From Aphelenchoides besseyi (taxonomy: Eukaryota; Nematoda; Chromadorea; Rhabditida; Aphelenchoididae): a stretch of 64,000 nucleotides of DNA. Under the pieces are notes generated by a model. It had not been told where the DNA came from, ran no database searches, and saw only the letters and a program-made list of their open reading frames with translations. The stretch covers positions 13,764,001 to 13,828,000 of the forward strand of contig JAMPIQ010000001.1 in NCBI GenBank assembly GCA_024699855.1. The letters run 5' to 3'. The position numbers were made by a program, and so were the translations under genes. Positions 13,442 through 26,500 of the stretch are shown here, one piece after another. Position 1 is the stretch's first letter. Each line of letters starts with the position of its first letter.

Positions 13442-13563
13442 TTTAAATCGAGATTCCCTATGTCATGTTGTCTACGATTGACATTCTTCAGAGTGCCGAG
13501 CTCTTTTTATCGTCTTACTAATGAGTGTGTTTTCAGTTCATTGTCTGAGAAAAAATATCGAAA
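13442..13563. promoter_or_regulatory. Shared divergent promoter region
   Basis: Only 122 bp separate the start codons of the NOL8-like gene (minus) and the gene at 13564 (plus). The interval must hold both 5' ends, so a bidirectional promoter is likely. A TTTTCAG at about 13531-13537 could be a spliced-leader acceptor for the plus gene. No specific factor site was recognised. Confidence 0.45.
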
Positions 13564-15520
13564 ATGTTCACACGATCACGACGCCGCAACGTTTCAACGG
13601 CCGAGACAAACTCGCCCAAGAGTTTGGGTAAGAAAAGTTTTTGTTTTGACATTTGTTCAATTAGTTTCAGCAGAACATGAGATTGAGTTGGGGGAAACGA
13701 TCGAAGTGGATTCCGTCGAAGAACGACCGCAAAGTGAAAACACGGAAATCGTCGACGTTACCAGCACCGATACGCCGAAGAAGAATCAACAAGCAGTTCA
13801 GTCGACGGCTTCAACCTCAAGACCATTGAGTAACGGAGAGATTGATCGTGTTCGTGATCCGTCGAATGGTTTTCGCTCAACGAATTCGTTTCGCGTTTAT
13901 CTCCAAAAACGACCGCAACCGCCGACTCGTCGTTACCCATCAATTCTGCCACGTTCACGTCTCAAAAAGGTCGTTGCTGAGCCCTTAGTCGAGACGGTTC
14001 AAATCGAACAAGACGCGGAAGAAGGGGCCAATGAGCAAGAAGTGGAGATATCCGATGAAGAAGAAATCGTGACCTCCGAATCGGTGATGTTGGGAGAACA
14101 GCCGCAGGAGCCGATCAAACAGCCAACAAAAACAGTCACACCATCAGGTAACTCTCGTCTTGTTCTTTAGGTTGAATTCGTTTTTCAGCAACAAAACTGG
14201 CACCAGTTCGACGAGTTTACGTGGTTCGCAATAACGAAACCGGCCAAATGCACGTGAACAGAGGTATCTCCAAACTTGAATTTTGACATCAATTCGCGTT
14301 TTCAGAAAAAGAACCGGACGTTAGTTTTGAACCACCGCCCGTTCTCAAACCCACAATTTCGTTGGGTAGTCGGCCGTTTGAGTTTGCTCTTCGTTTGGCC
14401 GATGGATACAGTCGTCCGTTGCCAGAAACCAACGGCTACACTCCGGAAGACGTCGAGCACGCTGAGAAAGCGATTTTCGAATTCACCGGCCACTTGAAAG
14501 AGATACAATTGAAAACCGAACAACGCCGATCGATTCTGAAAGCTGCCGGTGGAATGGTTGATAAGTTGATTGCATTAACAAGAAAGGCGAAGGAGCGAGA
14601 GTCATCAAAAGCAGAAGAGAGCATTCGTCGTTGGATTCAAAACGAAATCGACAACATTGTCGAACAGCGATTAGGATCGGTAAGTGAGAATTAAAGTTTT
14701 CTAACTTTCTTTTTAGATTCGTCGCACTACAACACGAGCAGTTTGGCGCACAGAAGTCGAGAAGCTAACCGACGTTGCACTGACTCAACTAATGATCTTC
14801 CGGGAACAAGGAACACGGAAACAAAACGTTTTGGCGTCTTCACTAATCGAAGTTTGTTTTTGCCTTTGTTTCTCGAGTTAACGTCCATTTTTCTAAGTTT
14901 AACATCGCTTACATTCAAAGTCATAAGCACGGCTACGATGTTCTGGAAGGTATTCGACGCTACAAAAGTAATTTCATCGAACATCCGCGATTGGTCCGCG
15001 GCTTCACGGACGTTTGTGCCAAGTTTCTTATGAAGAACTGTCACGAGTGAGTCATCGTCGAGATTATGTCAACTCATATGTTTCAGACAATACTTTCCAG
15101 TGAATGCCGAGAAGCACGCGTTGCTTCAACATTGTGCGCAAATGTTTAAAATGAAGATCGACACCGTAGGTGTTTAGTTTGTTGTTTATGATCAAAAGGT
15201 TTTAGTCCTTCTTTACACGTGAGAATGGAACCGGAAAACTCGATCGACGAATTCGAACCATACGAACGAACTGCTACAAGAAGGGCAACTCGAAGATTCC
15301 GCGGAAGAGAGCTGTGAAATCGAAACAAGCAGCTTCAGGTGATGCGTCTATTGAGCTCGAAGATGATGCGCTGGAAGATCAAGATGATAGAATGGAAACA
15401 AGTTCGGAGACCCAAAAAGACTCAGAATCACCGCAACCGTCTGAGCATATCGTAAAGAAAAACACAACACCGAAGAAGCGAGGAACCAGCCGAACAACAA
15501 AAACTCGACGTTCGCGTTAA
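13564..15520 (+). CDS. Unidentified nuclear-type protein with acidic middle and basic tail
   Basis: About eight exons in consistent phase encode ~500 residues. The N-terminus is basic (FTRSRRRNVS). A long acidic, low-complexity part follows (13680-14140: TIEVDSVEE, EVEISDEEEIV), then a conserved-looking core (14340-15250) with helices such as PFEFALRLADGY, EDVEHAEKAIFEF, a lysine-rich helix and YDVLEGIRRYKS. The tail is acidic then strongly basic (KKRGTSRTTKTRRSR, ending TAA before 15521). Composition suggests a chromatin or nuclear-body protein, but I recognise no domain family. The gene is divergent from the NOL8-like gene, which may point to co-expression, and is convergent with the chemoreceptor at 15722. 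Confidence 0.65.
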
Positions 15521-15721
15521 GTTTCTTCATATTTTCAAACATTTTGTATCTTTTTGATGAAAAAAATTATTTTGTGACCATTGTTCGTTGGAATAAACTA
15601 CCGCCTTATTATTTGGAAAGACGCTCATCGTTCTCTTTCATGTTAACCAGTTAACCGAAATTGTATCCAATTCATTGAGACAAACTCATAATTAACATCG
15701 CTGTCTACTATCGCATACAAA

Positions 15722-16974
15722 CTACTGCAATTGGCTTTTGAGTTGGTTGAAATAACTGTCTGTAAGCTGACTCGTTGGTTGTTGCCATTCAGCCACTTCG
15801 GTCTGCTTCCGATGAAGTAGGAACGTTAATGTTAATGGAATTATCACATTGTAAATCGCTTTGAGCTGAACGATTGTTTTGATTAAACATTCGAATTTAA
15901 GAGAACTAACTAAGTATGCGACTTCCGCTAAAATGATCTGAGTTGCGTCTTCGAAGAGCAGATTAATGGCGTAAATGACAAGATACGGCATGAATGTGAT
16001 CGTATGAATGATTGATAACGGAATTAGCATCCTGAAAGATTGCAAAGTAAATGGCTTTTGCTACGAAACCACCTAATCGACATGTTGATTTCACGTAATT
16101 TGAATGTATTCGATAGTGACGAATAGAAACGCATATTGCTGAAACAACACAGGAACTTTAGATGCCTCAGCATTATGACGTACCTCTTCAGCTTTTTCTG
16201 ATTTTGCCAATAAATCCAAAAGTCAGCAAAGAGTGAGAGCGAATCGAAAAAAAGCATAATCAAAGTTCCCGTCACGATATGCTCCATGGTACGTCTCGTT
16301 GGAACGCAAAATATCTTATAGTGACCCGAATAGCTGGTTTCTCTGCCGTACATCGCGTAAACAACAACAACTGGGAGTACAAACTAAATTGATGATACTC
16401 TCGACCACATTGAATCGAACATACGGTTAAAGCAGCGATGATACGACCAACAAACGGCTTTTCGGCCCACGTTGTTTTGACAACCATAAGAATACGTTCG
16501 ATTGAAATTAAGACGTGAAAGATGTTCAGACCAAAAATACTGAAATGTGTTGACGTTCTGAACATAATACAGTTATAAGTGTGCCAAATAAACGAACAAT
16601 CGGCTGATGATAAAAGGTTGTTCAACTAAAATACAAGTACCGTAGAGGCCTTTTTTCAGTTAACTTACCGCAATATAGAAATAGAAAGATGCTGGAATGA
16701 GAACCCCAAGACTGTAGATGATCAAACCGCAACAACAGACCAGTCGGATATTTGCACTCAACACCGAAATTAGCCGTCGAAGTTTGTTCGATAACGACAG
16801 ATTGATTATCAACCCGATGGCAATGATAGACAGAAGAATATGGGACCACGAGCAATATAAGAGAAACCAACTTGTTTGGATATCAGCTGCATTCTGACAA
16901 TCTGACTCATTGAATTGGTCCATTCCATCGTCTTCAACGAACAGATGTCGAGAAATGACTTCCATCATCAACAA
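15722..16974 (-). CDS. Serpentine chemoreceptor, Sra/Srab/Sre-like 7TM GPCR
   Basis: Five or more exons encode a protein with about seven hydrophobic helices, as in nematode chemosensory GPCRs of sensory neuron cilia. Seen: an N-terminal helix (SHILLSIIAIGLIINL), a second (LVCCCGLIIYSLGVLI), and a third ending in LNIFHVLISIERIL, where the SIER motif matches the Sra-superfamily counterpart of DRY. Later helices lie at 16200-16280 and in the last exon (PLSIIHTITFMPYLVIYAI; IVQLKAIYNVIIPLTLTF). The stretch SNTFKLREINMSIRMLIPL resembles the loop before helix 6 in the Sra/Srab/Sre group. The ligand is unknown. The exon joint around 16380 is not certain because two frames are open. Confidence 0.65.
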
Positions 16975-17380
16975 TCTTGAATATTCTATATAACAAGGAA
17001 CTTGACTATAATTCCTTAAAGATCTTTCATCCGCATCATTTAGCCGATTCTTGGAAATTGAAGTTACCTTAGAACACCATAAGAATGCACCAAAGTCCTG
17101 TATTCTGTACGCCCGTAGTCTTCGTCGAATAGTCGATTAATATTCAAAATGTCGTCTTAGAGATGGCTAGAATACATTGTGGTTAGAAGATGCCGAGAAT
17201 ATAGTGGTCGAGAGGATGTTTGATCATCAAATGTGCACTTTAACAAGCGAGTATTCGTGGTCTCATGTATTGACTGGTCTTCACACCGAATGATGTTATG
17301 ATCTGATTAAAATAAAAGATCAGAAATTATGATTAAGTTTTTGCTGCAAAAACGAGTCTTATTTACGTAATTGCTTTGAT
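16975..17380. other. Intergenic, nothing recognised
   Basis: AT-rich sequence upstream of the minus-strand chemoreceptor, so it probably contains its promoter. No ORF, repeat or RNA gene seen. Confidence 0.4.
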
Positions 17381-17680
17381 TCAGAACTTTAAGCTCCAGA
17401 CAACTACAAAACCAAGTGTCCGATTAAAGCTCCGTGCGTAAAGTGCACTGCGATGTTCATAGGAAATATTTTGAATACAAACGGTTTCCACAAACTCGAT
17501 GATTATTCGAACCAAAGATCGAAAACGTAATTCGATTTGATGGTTGTTTTGAAGCCGAGAGAGTTGATGCAACGAGAAACCCCGAAGCCCTAAAATATGT
17601 TGCGGAAACGATTGATTGCAAACAATGAACTCACAACCTCTGCAAATCTTTGTAATACGACATAGTAGTCTTGTGGTCAA
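17381..17680 (-). CDS. Small hypothetical protein, possibly spliced
   Basis: A minus-strand open frame of 99 residues starting MTTRLLCRITKICRG. It contains a plausible 40-45 bp intron (GTGAGT donor, ATTTTAG acceptor, about 17590-17634) that keeps the frame open when removed. The basic N-terminus could be a mitochondrial presequence, but no family is recognised and the frame may be chance. TGA stop at the low-coordinate end. No start context or neighbour supports it strongly. Confidence 0.25.
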   Translation of the reverse strand: MTTRLLCRITKICRGCEFIVCNQSFPQHILGLRGFSLHQLSRLQNNHQIELRFRSLVRIIIEFVETVCIQNISYEHRSALYARSFNRTLGFVVVWSLKF

Positions 17681-18348
17681 TTGCTCTTTTGTGTTGAGGT
17701 TACAAAAACTTTTGAGTGCGAACTAAAAGAATGTCCGAGTCATCTGAAGTAAACTGTTCGATTGGAATCGGTTGTTTCTTCGCGGTTCCCAAATAAACGT
17801 GTGTATGAATGCTTTCATGAATTCGTAACAAGAAATTCGTTAACGAAAAAACTGTCGCTGTTCGATTTTGCTGCTTTCAATTTGAAGATCGTAAAGCAAG
17901 CAACTTGTCAAGAACACACGAAAAGTTGTATAAACGAAACAACCCAAAAAGCTTCGAGTTATCGATTCAAACCCTTCGGTTTTTTTATCGGCGTGCTTTG
18001 TCGAACAAGTTGAAATGATATTGAAGATCTCGTGTCAACTGGTTAGTAGATTTTCTTGTTGAACATTCAACACAAATCTCGACAAAATATACTTCACAAC
18101 ATTCTCGAGTTCAATTGTCGATGTTGATCGTGAGAATGCCGTTCGAAATTTTTGATGTTTCGGAAACAAAAATAGTCGATGGTTTCTTGTGCGTGTTCCT
18201 AAAGTCCAATAATCAGATTCGTTTTCATTTCCGTCTTATTTTCCTTTGACTTAAAAGACAATGGTTATTGCAATTTCAGTCGCTGTCCCAGCGCTTGAAC
18301 GACGAGAATGAAATAGAAACGTTTGTCGTTGTGCGTCTATTCATTGCA

Positions 18349-19165
18349 ATGTCGACAACTGAATCGCTTCTTTTGGCCGCTTCATCGTCGTTGTCACAAC
18401 GGGTAGATCTCACCGAACAGTTGGGCGCCGAACTTCTTCAACAACTTTTGCCTCAATTCCAAGCCAACGATCCGAAACGTCTGGTGAAACCATGTACCAC
18501 ACGAAGACGTCTTTCGTACGAGAAAGAGCGAACGTTCACGTCGGCGGACGAGTTTCGATCATGGTGGGAGGAAAACGAAGCCACTCAGTGGGTCTACAAT
18601 TCGACTTATCAAGTGAAAAACTCGAATGAAATTCAAGCATATCGGTTTGTCAACTTTCTTCTGTTTTTTTTCATTCGCTTTTAGTTGCAACGTCCGAAAC
18701 TGTCCGCAGCGAATTCGAATCGTTTACGGAATCAATCGAACGGAAATTCGCGTTGAACGGTCGAATATCGGTCATCAGCACGAAGAAACGATCGTCACTC
18801 CGCTTTCGTCCGAAGTGAAAGGTTACATCGAAACTCTTGAAGCCGAAGGCAACACCGCAAATCGAATTCGACAGCAATTGAAAGTGAGTTCCGTTTACTG
18901 TATCATTCACTTGGTTTAGTTATTGGTCGATCATAATCAAATGCCATCGTTGAAACAAATTCAAAACTTTATTTCTCGTCTTCGATTAAAACGATCGTTC
19001 AATCCGCCAACCGAAACTGCCGAGTTCGATGCCGACACCTTGATTCCACGTCGACGAAGAGGCAGACCGAGAAAGCAAAGTGTTCAGATGGATGTTCAGT
19101 CATCGCTAGCATCCTTGTTTGTCGATTCATTACTCCAAAGTTTGAGCAACAAAGAAATGAGTTGA
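18349..19165 (+). CDS. Zinc-finger (FLYWCH/MULE-type) and AT-hook protein
   Basis: Three exons (18349-18643, about 18685-18880, about 18920-19165) encode ~240 residues. The middle exon has a C-x4-C ... H-x-H arrangement (CNVRNC, then IGHQHEE), the spacing of FLYWCH/WRKY-like fingers found in nematode transcription factors and in MULE-derived proteins. It is followed by a short helical domain (LKQIQNFISRLRLKR) and a classical AT-hook, PRRRRGRPRK. A DNA-binding role in the nucleus is therefore likely. It could be a domesticated transposon DNA-binding module, because a finger like this next to 'SLKQIQNFISRLR' is reminiscent of MULE N-termini. The catalytic transposase is absent. Confidence 0.6.
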
Positions 19166-19189
19166 TGACTATTCTGAGCGTTAATTCAT

Positions 19190-20639
19190 TTATTTCAGAT
19201 AGGGATCAAGAACTTTGGTGTAAAACAAGAACAACAAACTGCCGATGAAGGAGCCCTGAAAATGGAAAAGGACGTGAATTAAGATCGAAAGATTTTGTTT
19301 TCTGCTCACCGTAACAACAACGGGCTTCTGAACTGTGCTACTTCCGAAGAACGTGATTTCCGCTAAGGTCAATTCCGCCATTTGTACGTAACACTTAGTG
19401 AGCTCAAAAACATGAGCATTATCTGTAAGCTCTCGAGTCCCTCTAATAAATACATAAAACTTACATGGCACCCATAAATTTATGTTAAAGTAAAGAATCC
19501 CTTTGATGTTCAACAACTAAACTCGATGCTTGACATCTCAATGATTAAACTCACAGTGTTGCGAACTGATGAGCATGGATATATCGAAATTGTGATGATA
19601 ACCAAAATATTAAAGATCTCAAGAATGAGTAGAATATAATCGATCCACGACTTGTTGTTTTGAATGAACCCAAAGCCAATGATACTCACTGCGAGTATCA
19701 CAATAGAAGACGACAACGAAATTAGACGATAAAACTGAATCTTTCAATTAGTGCAGAACTCCGAAAAAACTTACTTGAAAGTGCTTGAATAAGTTGCTTA
19801 TGATGATCATCAAATTACGATAACCATCGTAGAACTGCACCGTCTTGTCGCTCTTTCCACCGGTGCCCAAATGTTCCAATTCGTCTTTCAAGCAAAGAAT
19901 CCGATAACGCAACGAATATACACAAGTCGCGTACAAACACAAAACAATGAGATCGATCATAAAGGCGTGTAGAACAAAAGCAATAGTCAGAGCCGAACCA
20001 AAGTTTCTGCCAAACGGTACCGTGTACATTAAGTAGTCAACGAATAGGGTTTGTTTGTTATTTGTTGAATGTGCCACTACAGTCAACATCTTCCCAAGTA
20101 TCCGAGCACCAAAAACTAAACTTAATCCAACGAACGTTAAGATTTTCGCCCAATCGCGCTTCGAATCTTTGCGATTGCAACGCAAATTCAAGGTTAATTC
20201 CATAACGTATTGATTGCGAGATCTGAATTCCCAATAAACAACGAAGATCTAAATAGTAAACGATTGCAATCAACTCAATTGTTTTCGTACCATCGACGAA
20301 AACGATTTGATGTACCAAGCAGTCAAAATGTAAACCATCACCACACCGCTTTCATCCCAATTGTTGTCAATTATAACTACGACGACGAGAAGACGAAAAA
20401 GAATGTACACGACTAAATCGACTCAGAATAAATGTGACGTCCGCTGACATACCGACGATCAAATAGACGAGGGCAAGGATTGCTCGAATGATCTGATAGC
20501 GATCCCACGATGTCGAGTATTGATGGTAACGACGAAAAGACAAACCACTAAACAACAATAACCAACGAACTACACGATATTCAATTGTGTTGTTGGGAAG
20601 ATTCTCGTGCGCAGTTTTGAGAAAATGAACTTTCGTCAT
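19190..20639 (-). CDS. Seven-helix receptor, gustatory-receptor (Gr/gur)-like
   Basis: At least six exons in short-intron style encode an integral membrane protein of ~400 residues starting MTKVHFLKTAHENL and ending VLDPYLK with TAA at 19190-19192. Seven or so hydrophobic helices can be picked out, e.g. IIRAILALVYLIVGM, MVYILTAWYI, ILTFVGLSLVFGARIL, LHAFMIDLIVLCLYATCVY, SSIVILAVSIIGFGFI, YILLILEIFNILVII and GSFIGSLLFLFY. The first residues (RWLLLFSGLSF before helix 1) and a long cytosolic loop before helix 5 recall the nematode Gr-like/LITE-1/EGL-47 group, but the C-terminal TYhhhhhQF signature is not clear. A serpentine chemoreceptor of another family is the alternative. Location and ligand are inferred or unknown. 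Confidence 0.5.
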
Positions 20640-21454
20640 TCTACATAAAACAATGATACTGCGAGATCTTAAGACTTATATCGAATATGAAAACAGATCA
20701 TTGAAATTAGAGGAACAAGACTTGGAGCTGAAAACATGTTTGATAAATAGAAGAAAGGTTCACTCGGTCGAAGAACTAAAAAAGCTTGCTATCATCTTTT
20801 AAGTGCTCGATTTCATTATCAAAACGTCGAATGGGTTTGGCTCTTTTTTGATAGTTTCAGATCACAACAAGTTCAGTAAAAGGGTTTTAGAGTTCTGTAG
20901 TTTCTCAATTAGATCCAAGTAGAAACTGGCAAGTTGATTAAATCGCTCGTTTACTTTTGCGACCACAGTAGTTGTAAAAAAGGCTGATGGATATGTTTTG
21001 TGGTCTCAATGTGATCGTTTAACTGCACCTTAACATTTCCGTTATCAATAAACTGACTCAACAAATGAATCAACAAACTGAACTCGCAGTATGTCTACGA
21101 GCGACTTTATCTTTCAACTTCTCAAGCAGACAAATGATCGAATACCAGACCATAAAACTCGCGCCTGGTACATTCCATAGTCTTAAATTCAAATCACAGT
21201 AAAATTAGGTCGTAAAAAAGTAATCAGCTAATAGGTGTTCATTTATTTACATTCATTAATACAAACGAAATGACTAAGACGTTGAATGTTGTCGTATGGA
21301 AAGATTGCCATACAATTTGTGACAGGCCTATAAACATCAAATTACTCATTTCGTTCACTTAAACAAGAATATAGCCGAAGAAAACAACTAAAAATCAGTC
21401 TATCGAAAGTTCACTCGTATGTTAATTCGTATTCGAGATTGTGCTCAATAAGCC
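20640..21454. other. Intergenic, nothing recognised
   Basis: AT-rich stretch between two minus-strand genes. It should contain the promoter of the Gr-like gene and the 3' UTR of the secreted-protein gene. No coding or repeat signal seen. Confidence 0.4.
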
Positions 21455-22373
21455 TCAACTTACTAAAAACCAACTCACCACAAAAACTCTTTTCTCTTTG
21501 ATCATCAAATTGAAAGGCATCTGCAAGAGAAAATGATCATTCATCATGTTTTCAAAGCTTACGGCCCAATATTTCTCCGGTGGAAGTGGTTCGTTATTGA
21601 AGAACGATCGAACATCTTTGCGATAAGCAGCCTCGATCTTCTGTTGAATTGCCATCTTTTTGCTTACATCAGTGTCGAAAATGTAAATTGTTGCAAAAAT
21701 TCCCATCGATCGTAGGCTTTTTCCGTCCTGTAAAATTTTCAGAAATCAACAAAAATGATTTCAATTCAAACCTCAGACTGAACGAGATTCTTAAAACTCT
21801 CGCGGCTCAGTCCCTGACTTTGTAAAATTTCATCGAGTTCCGGTAAACAGAAAACCAATTCCAAGTCCTCGTAGGTTCCTGGCTTCAAACTATCTCCACA
21901 ATTGATAGGTTTACCGTCAAGTAAAAGCTGAGCATTCACACCTTTACTTTCGGACAACGTCTTACAAGCATTGCAATAGAGACAACTTCCGAAGCCTCCA
22001 CAACCGTCGGGACGCTGTTTCTGACAGCTCTCCGGCACTTGTGTTTTGCTGGCCGTGGATCGCAGTTCCAAGTAGATGCTGAATTCGCCTTTGAACTCCT
22101 GGAACACTTTCACTTGGCCGCCAATCGAATAGCAGTTGTCTGTTCCGGGACGTTGAATGAGTTTAGGTCCCGATTTATCCGTTCCGGCTTCAAACTCTAA
22201 TTTTCGTTCCCATTTCGATTTTTCTACAAAAGCATCAAACAATATATATGAACGCAAGTACCTTTGTAAAGACATGGCTGATGCTTAATCAGTTCCAAAT
22301 CCATTTCCAGTTCATTGTCAATTTTGATTGCCGTTACAAAAGTAACCAGCAACAGTATCCAAACGACCTTCAT
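21455..22373 (-). CDS. Secreted cysteine-rich protein, family not recognised
   Basis: The start at 22373 gives a clear signal peptide (MKVVWILLLVTFVTA) followed by IKIDNELEMD. Three to four exons follow. The second exon has a cysteine-rich segment (SCQKQRPDGCGGFGSCLYCNAC) and a beta-sheet-like region (YSIGGQVKVFQEFKGEFSI). The order of cysteines and 'LKPGTYEDLELVFCLP' loosely resembles MD-2-related lipid-recognition (ML) folds, but this is only a resemblance. The last exon ends either by read-through at 21455 or by splicing 67-80 bp further to a short TDF tail. Extracellular or lumenal function is inferred from the signal peptide only. Confidence 0.55.
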
Positions 22374-23401
22374 TCTGAAAAGTCAAAGCCTATTAATCGC
22401 AAAAGAAAATGCAAATCAAACGCCAATGAATCCGTCTCTTTACTTTCGTTGGAGTCAAAGCACAGACTCAAAATTCATTGCTTCTTCGGTTGCATGTTAA
22501 CGAAAAACAAGAAAACAAATCCAATTGAAAGACGAAAAACAAACTGGTTCTTCCGTTCGTCCATTGATTCGGCGGATGAGTGGACGGCGATTGTCTGCGG
22601 TTTTGGATTTGTTGGATGATGAGCAGAAGAACGAAAAAGCGCAAACTTTCGCTTCTTAGGTTTGTTCTTTGACTAAACATCTGCTTTTTGTTTGGTAATC
22701 AATCAACAATGTGGTCGTTTGAGAGCCGCATGGTCATTCATCTTTGTGTTGTTAGTCTTCCAAACACTAATGAAACAAATAAGAACAAAGCCAAAATACC
22801 TTCCATGCACCTATCGTCGGTGATACGATGTATTAAAATTAATAAAAGTTAGTAGAGTATTCTCTAACTCATTGATAGAAAACTTAATGGGGATTAAAGC
22901 GATGATAATATGTCGTGAAAGTCTACTGAAAGCGAACTTTGCCCATTAGCGTTGTTCAACGCTAAAAGCATACAATAACAATTGGTGTGCGTTTAAGATG
23001 ATTCGAGAAATACAAGAAATAAAAGAAGATAATTGATGGAAATTGTAACGACTACCGAAAAGGAGGCAACTTACAATAACAACGGCCATTTGAGATTACC
23101 GAAAAGGAACAAGAACCAAGAGGATAAATCAAAAATAACTAAATTCACAGTAATTAAAACACCAATTAGCAAAATCAGTGAATTCTTCGGTATTTCGCTT
23201 GTAAATTGAATCCAGTAATTAGGAACAGTTTGACTATAAAACGTGAGTAGCAGTAAAAGCTTAACGCCTCAAAGAGCTTGCATTTTTAAATATATATCGA
23301 TGCAACTTATTTATCAAAAACAGCGTCATAAGACTCGATCACTTTGTCAACATGGAAAACGAAAAAGATAATTAGCATACAGTTTCCTCCACCCTTTATC
23401 T
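22374..23401. other. Intergenic, nothing recognised
   Basis: AT-rich. It includes the upstream region of the secreted-protein gene; no gene, RNA or clear repeat was seen. Confidence 0.4.
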
Positions 23402-23560
23402 CTAGTGACCTTCAACAACAAGAACATCCGTCTTCCAGTTCAGATTTGTCGCATCAAATTTATGAATAGCCGTCTGATCTTTTTCAACGTGATATTCCGT
23501 CAATAAAGATGGTTTTTTAAATCCAAGGATGTGGAAGATTTTAAAGATAAAAATAAACAA
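23402..23560 (-). CDS. Terminal exon fragment of an unidentified gene
   Basis: On the minus strand one frame stays open for about 50 codons and ends in TAG at 23402-23404. The peptide contains GFKKPSLLTEYHVEKDQ and ends in WKTDVLVVEGH. It reads like a genuine protein C-terminus rather than chance sequence. Upstream, at higher coordinates, it runs straight into the LINE at ~23.57 kb, so it may be cut off from its 5' exons. The next coding sequence on this strand beyond the LINE is the coiled-coil fragment at 26.67-27.08 kb. Whether the two belong to one gene is not shown. Confidence 0.3.
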   Translation of the reverse strand: MFIFIFKIFHILGFKKPSLLTEYHVEKDQTAIHKFDATNLNWKTDVLVVEGH

Positions 23561-23569
23561 AGTAACAAG

Positions 23570-26500
23570 TACTGACCCGTCCTGGGTAAGACGTAAAACT
23601 GCATCCGGTCTGCTCCAGGGCTAGCAACCCGCAAGTGGACTAAAAAAAAATTTATTATGCTACGACTCGACCAAAGAGGGTCCGCACTGGCGTTTTGAAG
23701 CAACGACGTTCTACAGGCACAAGGACGAACCGGGCTTCAAACGGACCTGCAGAACAAAACCGCCATAGATTGAGTGCCTCGCAGCGCTTGCACGTCTTGA
23801 CGTACAATCTGCAGAATGGAATTGAAGATGCTTCACGCAAGAACCTGCTTATGGAACAACTTCGCTCGCTCCACCGCTTCAAGTACGACATCATTGGACT
23901 CTGCGAAACAAGAGCTCGTTTGGAATCTCGCACAACATGGACCGAATCGGGCGACGAACTCATCATTGGATCGGGAGAAGGACAAAGACGCATTGGAGGA
24001 GTGGGATTTATTGTCAACCGCCGTGTTGCACATTGCATCATGGAAGTTGACATTAAATCGTCGAGAATTGCCACGTTGAAGCTTCGACTCAGCCCAAAGA
24101 AGATTCTGCTCATCGTTCAAGTGTATGCACCACACTCTGGTTACGACACCGAAGACATTGAACAGTTTTACGACGATGTTCGCGACGCCCTAGACCAACC
24201 TGCATCGCATAAGTTGGTAATGGGCGATTTCAACAGCAAACTGGGCCCTCGGACTTGAAACCATCGATACATCGGACCATTCACTGGAAACGACTGGAAC
24301 GATAATGGTGACATGTTGGCTGACTTTGCAGAAGGTCAACGTCTCTTCATTATTAACAGCTTTTTTCAGAAGAACGCGACAAAACGATGCACGTGGGAAT
24401 CGATAAAACGAGACGTTAATGGAAACAAGTACCGACACGAAATTGACTTTGGACTCATTGACGATCGAAGTGTGGTCACAAACATCGAATACATTGGACG
24501 TCTCAATGAATCTGACCACCGTCCAGTACGCTTTACACTCAATCTTCCAATGCTCAACAGACGAAGGAAGATCTTTCAAAAATCCCGCACATTAGACGTT
24601 GAAAAGCTCCACAACGAAATTGAAATCAGGAATTGGGACCTGGGCGGTTCATTAACAGATAAGTTCACATATTTTCAGAACCAACTTCAATCCTGTATCG
24701 ATGCCGCATCAGTTGCCAAGCTACAACGTCCCTCACGCGTTACTGAGAATACACACTTGTTGCTCAAAAGACGTAAAGAGATGGATCGAACAATCAATCC
24801 AGTCGAGTTCGTAGAATTGTCCAAACTTATTCGACGAGAGGTAAAGAATGACTTCAATAACTTTCGTTTGCAGAAGCTAGTGGATGCCGCACAAAAACGT
24901 CAAAGTCTGAAGAAATGCAAGAAACAACTCCGTCAACAACTCGGATCGTTACGAGCACTGAAAGCCGAAGATGGTTTAACCTTAACCAAGAGATCAGAAA
25001 TTGAAAGAAGATGTCGAGATTTTTACACAGATCTTTTCGCCTCTAAAATGGATGTTCGATTGGTAGAGGATTCACGAGATGAAGAGCCAATTCCGGACAT
25101 AATCATCTCCGAAGTTCGAGCGGCATTGGAAAGCCTGAAGAACGACAAAGCTCCAGGACCAGACGGAATAACGAACGAAATGTTGAAAAACGGTGGGTTT
25201 AAACTCTTAACCATTTTGACAGGGCTGTTCAACGAGTGTCTTCGTGAAGAGAATGTACCGACTCAATGGAAGTCTTCAAGAACCGTCATTCTCCCAAAGA
25301 AAGGCGATCTTGAGGACCTCAGGAACTACCGACCGATTGCACTTCTGCCAACGGTCTACAAGCTCTTCACGAAGATTCTGGTCAATCGGATTACAGCGCA
25401 ATTGGATGCCGAACAACCACGCGAACAGGCCGGATTCCGTTCTGGATTCTCTACAACGGACCATCTTCAGACGATCAACCAAGTCATGGAACGTTGTCGT
25501 GAGTTTTAAAATCCCACTCTGTGTGGTTTTTTGTAGACTACGAGAAGGCCTTTGATTCTGTGGAGATAAACGCTGTTATCAACGCTTTGATCCACCAGAA
25601 CATCGCCAAGAAATACACTCGGACTCTACGAAACATCAACTCCGTCTGCTCAACAACCTTCCAACTCTTCTATGATCCAATAGAAGTTCCGGTGAGACGC
25701 GGTGTGAGACAAGGTGATACCATTTCACCGAAGCTCTTCACTGCTGCTCTGGAAGACGTTTTCCGTCAGTTGGATTGGAACCACTATGGCATTCGAATTG
25801 ATGGAGAACAACTGCACCATCTTCGATTTGCCGATGACATCGTCCTATTCGCACATGACATCAAGACCGCCGAATCGATGCTCAACGAACTCAATGTTGC
25901 GGGTGCAAAAATCGGACTTCGCATCAACCGGAAGAAGACGCAGTTCATAGCAAACCCGAGTTGCAGAGATGGAAACATCAAACTCAACGATGAACCAATT
26001 CAACGGGTAAGCAAGTACATTTATTTAGGTCAGGAAATCACCGAAGATCACAAGATCGACGGTGAAATCCGAAGAAGACGATCAGCCGCTTGGTTTGGAT
26101 TCAAAAAAAACATCCAGAGAAGTGCTGAAAACGACAACGGACACCAAAATACGTGCGCAACTCTTCAATTCGATGGTTCTTCCGGCTCTGAACTACGGGT
26201 CTGAAACGTGGACAATGCGCAAATCCGAACGTACAAAGTTGACAACAACTCAACGTGCGATGGAACGCCGCGTACTTGGCATCAGACTCCGCGACAAAAT
26301 CCGAAGCGAAAACGTCCGAGCACAAACGCAATTCAAAGATGCGGTGGAAGACGCTCTTCAAAGAAAACTCAGATGGGCCGGACATGTGGCACGACGGAAT
26401 GACAATCGATGGACGACCAAAACCACTTTTTGGCGACCATTTGATTGCAAACGTCCACTTGGAAGACCTGCTGATAGATGGCGAAAAGACTTGGAGCGCA